A stretch of 6,432 bases of DNA from Actinomycetes bacterium (GTDB lineage Bacteria; Actinomycetota; Actinomycetes; Propionibacteriales; Nocardioidaceae). The stretch is from the NCBI GenBank assembly GCA_029779385.1, contig JAKPAQ010000564.1, forward strand, positions 1 to 6,432, written 5' to 3'. The position numbers and the translations under genes are program-made. A model generated the notes under the pieces. The model had not been told where the DNA came from. It ran no database searches and was given only the letters and a program-made list of their open reading frames with translations. Below, piece after piece: positions 5,934-6,432 of the stretch. Each line of letters starts with the position of its first letter. Within the stretch, counting starts at the first letter, position 1.

Positions 5934-6432
5934 TTGTGGCCAAAGCGCAATCGGGGCCGCAGCTTTTGGGGTCTCCCTCCCAGCCGTTCGCCGCGAGAAC
6001 CGCTGCCACTTTCGCAGCGGTTGCACATGGACGCTCAAAGACCTGGCCCCAGCCAAGCCGGATTGCCAACCGGCCTTCGGACGCAATTTCAAGATCGCGC
6101 TCAAGGTCGCGATCGCGCTGTCTGCTTGAAGAATGAAACTGCCGACCGTCGAGTTCGATTACGGCAAGTCCAGCTAAATCGACATCGCGATACTCCACAC
6201 CATTTGGACTGACGTGGCGGAACTGCCTCGTGCCAACCGGCAATCGGTGCGGCCGTTCAACTTGGTCGAGGTAGCCATGCTCAAGTACTGACCAAGTACC
6301 GGTCGCGAGGTCTTCAATGACTCGACTCAGGAAACCTCGCCGGCGTATTCGAGCACGACTGCTTAGGGCCGCGCTAAGGCGTTCAGCAGTGGTCCGACGA
6401 GAGCCAACCGCGGCCGCCAAAACCGCTACTGA
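5905..6432 (-). CDS. Protein with DUF559/Vsr-like (PD-(D/E)XK) C-terminal domain, 5' end cut by the window edge
   Basis: 175 residues visible, frame open to 6432. A TTG at 6420 could be read as a start, but the residues before it continue the typical helix of this family, so the true N-terminus is outside the window. The family, as I know it in actinobacteria, is about 270-310 residues with an N-terminal winged-helix AbiEi-like domain and is often annotated as an AbiEi-family antitoxin-domain or DUF559 protein. Visible: SVLEHGYL (48-55), YRDVD (81-85), IELDGRQFH (92-100), a charged run QRDRDLERDLE, then IRLGWGQVF (124-132). D85 and E93/D95 fit the acidic residues of PD-(D/E)XK nucleases. Three cysteines (C136, C158, C162) near the end match the family's CGP.C tail. 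Nuclease activity is not proven, and no toxin partner is visible. The last seven codons and the stop lie in the terminator hairpin. Probably unrelated to haem uptake. Confidence 0.85.
   Translation of the reverse strand, partial: SVAVLAAAVGSRRTTAERLSAALSSRARIRRRGFLSRVIEDLATGTWSVLEHGYLDQVERPHRLPVGTRQFRHVSPNGVEYRDVDLAGLAVIELDGRQFHSSSRQRDRDLERDLEIASEGRLAIRLGWGQVFERPCATAAKVAAVLAANGWEGDPKSCGPDCALATTKSRADVTR

Noticed and set aside
6088..6121. Short direct repeat GATCGCGCT near the charged run of the right-end gene
   Set aside because: Explained by codons for the RDRDLERDL helix conserved in that family.
5905..6432. Right-end gene as part of the haem system or as a phage-defence system next to it
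   Set aside because: It is convergent, separated by a strong terminator, and belongs to a family scattered widely in actinobacterial genomes; no toxin or defence partner is visible.

Overview
The window looks like chromosome from a high-GC Gram-positive bacterium (Actinomycetota). The evidence is GC-rich codon use, GTG/TTG starts, HtaA-domain surface proteins (a family typical of actinobacteria), a DtxR/IdeR-type iron box, and an actinobacterial gene type with a PD-(D/E)XK-like C-terminus. I cannot name a genus.

Left two thirds, minus strand (about 1-3891): a haem-uptake operon in the classical corynebacterial order htaA-hmuT-hmuU. It holds a 780-residue surface protein with three HtaA haem-binding domains and a C-terminal membrane anchor, an HmuT-type haem-binding lipoprotein, and the first 149 residues of an HmuU/FecCD-type permease that runs off the left edge. 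The htaA stop and hmuT start overlap as ATGA, and hmuU starts 13 bases after the hmuT stop, so the three are almost certainly co-transcribed. An ATPase gene (hmuV) would be expected just beyond position 1 but is not in the window.

Centre (3892-4013): a 122-base divergent intergenic region with one strong candidate DtxR/IdeR box (3955-3973, 16 of 19 positions by eye). It lies between the operon and a divergent plus-strand gene, so one iron-responsive site probably controls both.

Right of centre, plus strand (4014-5870): a 618-residue secreted protein with no membrane or sortase anchor. It contains two copies of a ~150-residue module, each followed by an Ig-like domain, then a lysine-rich C-terminal Ig-like domain. 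I know no assigned function. Its position and shared iron box suggest a haem- or iron-related secreted role. This is the most interesting part of the window.

Right end: a very strong inverted repeat (5886-5933), probably a bidirectional terminator. A convergent minus-strand gene ends inside it. That gene, cut by the right edge, encodes a protein with a DUF559/Vsr-like (PD-(D/E)XK) C-terminus and is probably unrelated to haem uptake.

Proposed working model (inference): the three HtaA domains, spaced by a Pro/Thr-rich linker and an Ig-like domain, capture haem at the surface and pass it to HmuT. HmuT delivers it to the HmuU permease. Low iron relieves DtxR-type repression of both directions, making the secreted two-module protein available as an accessory haem binder or surface adaptor. 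No stretch over 300 bases lacks a gene.
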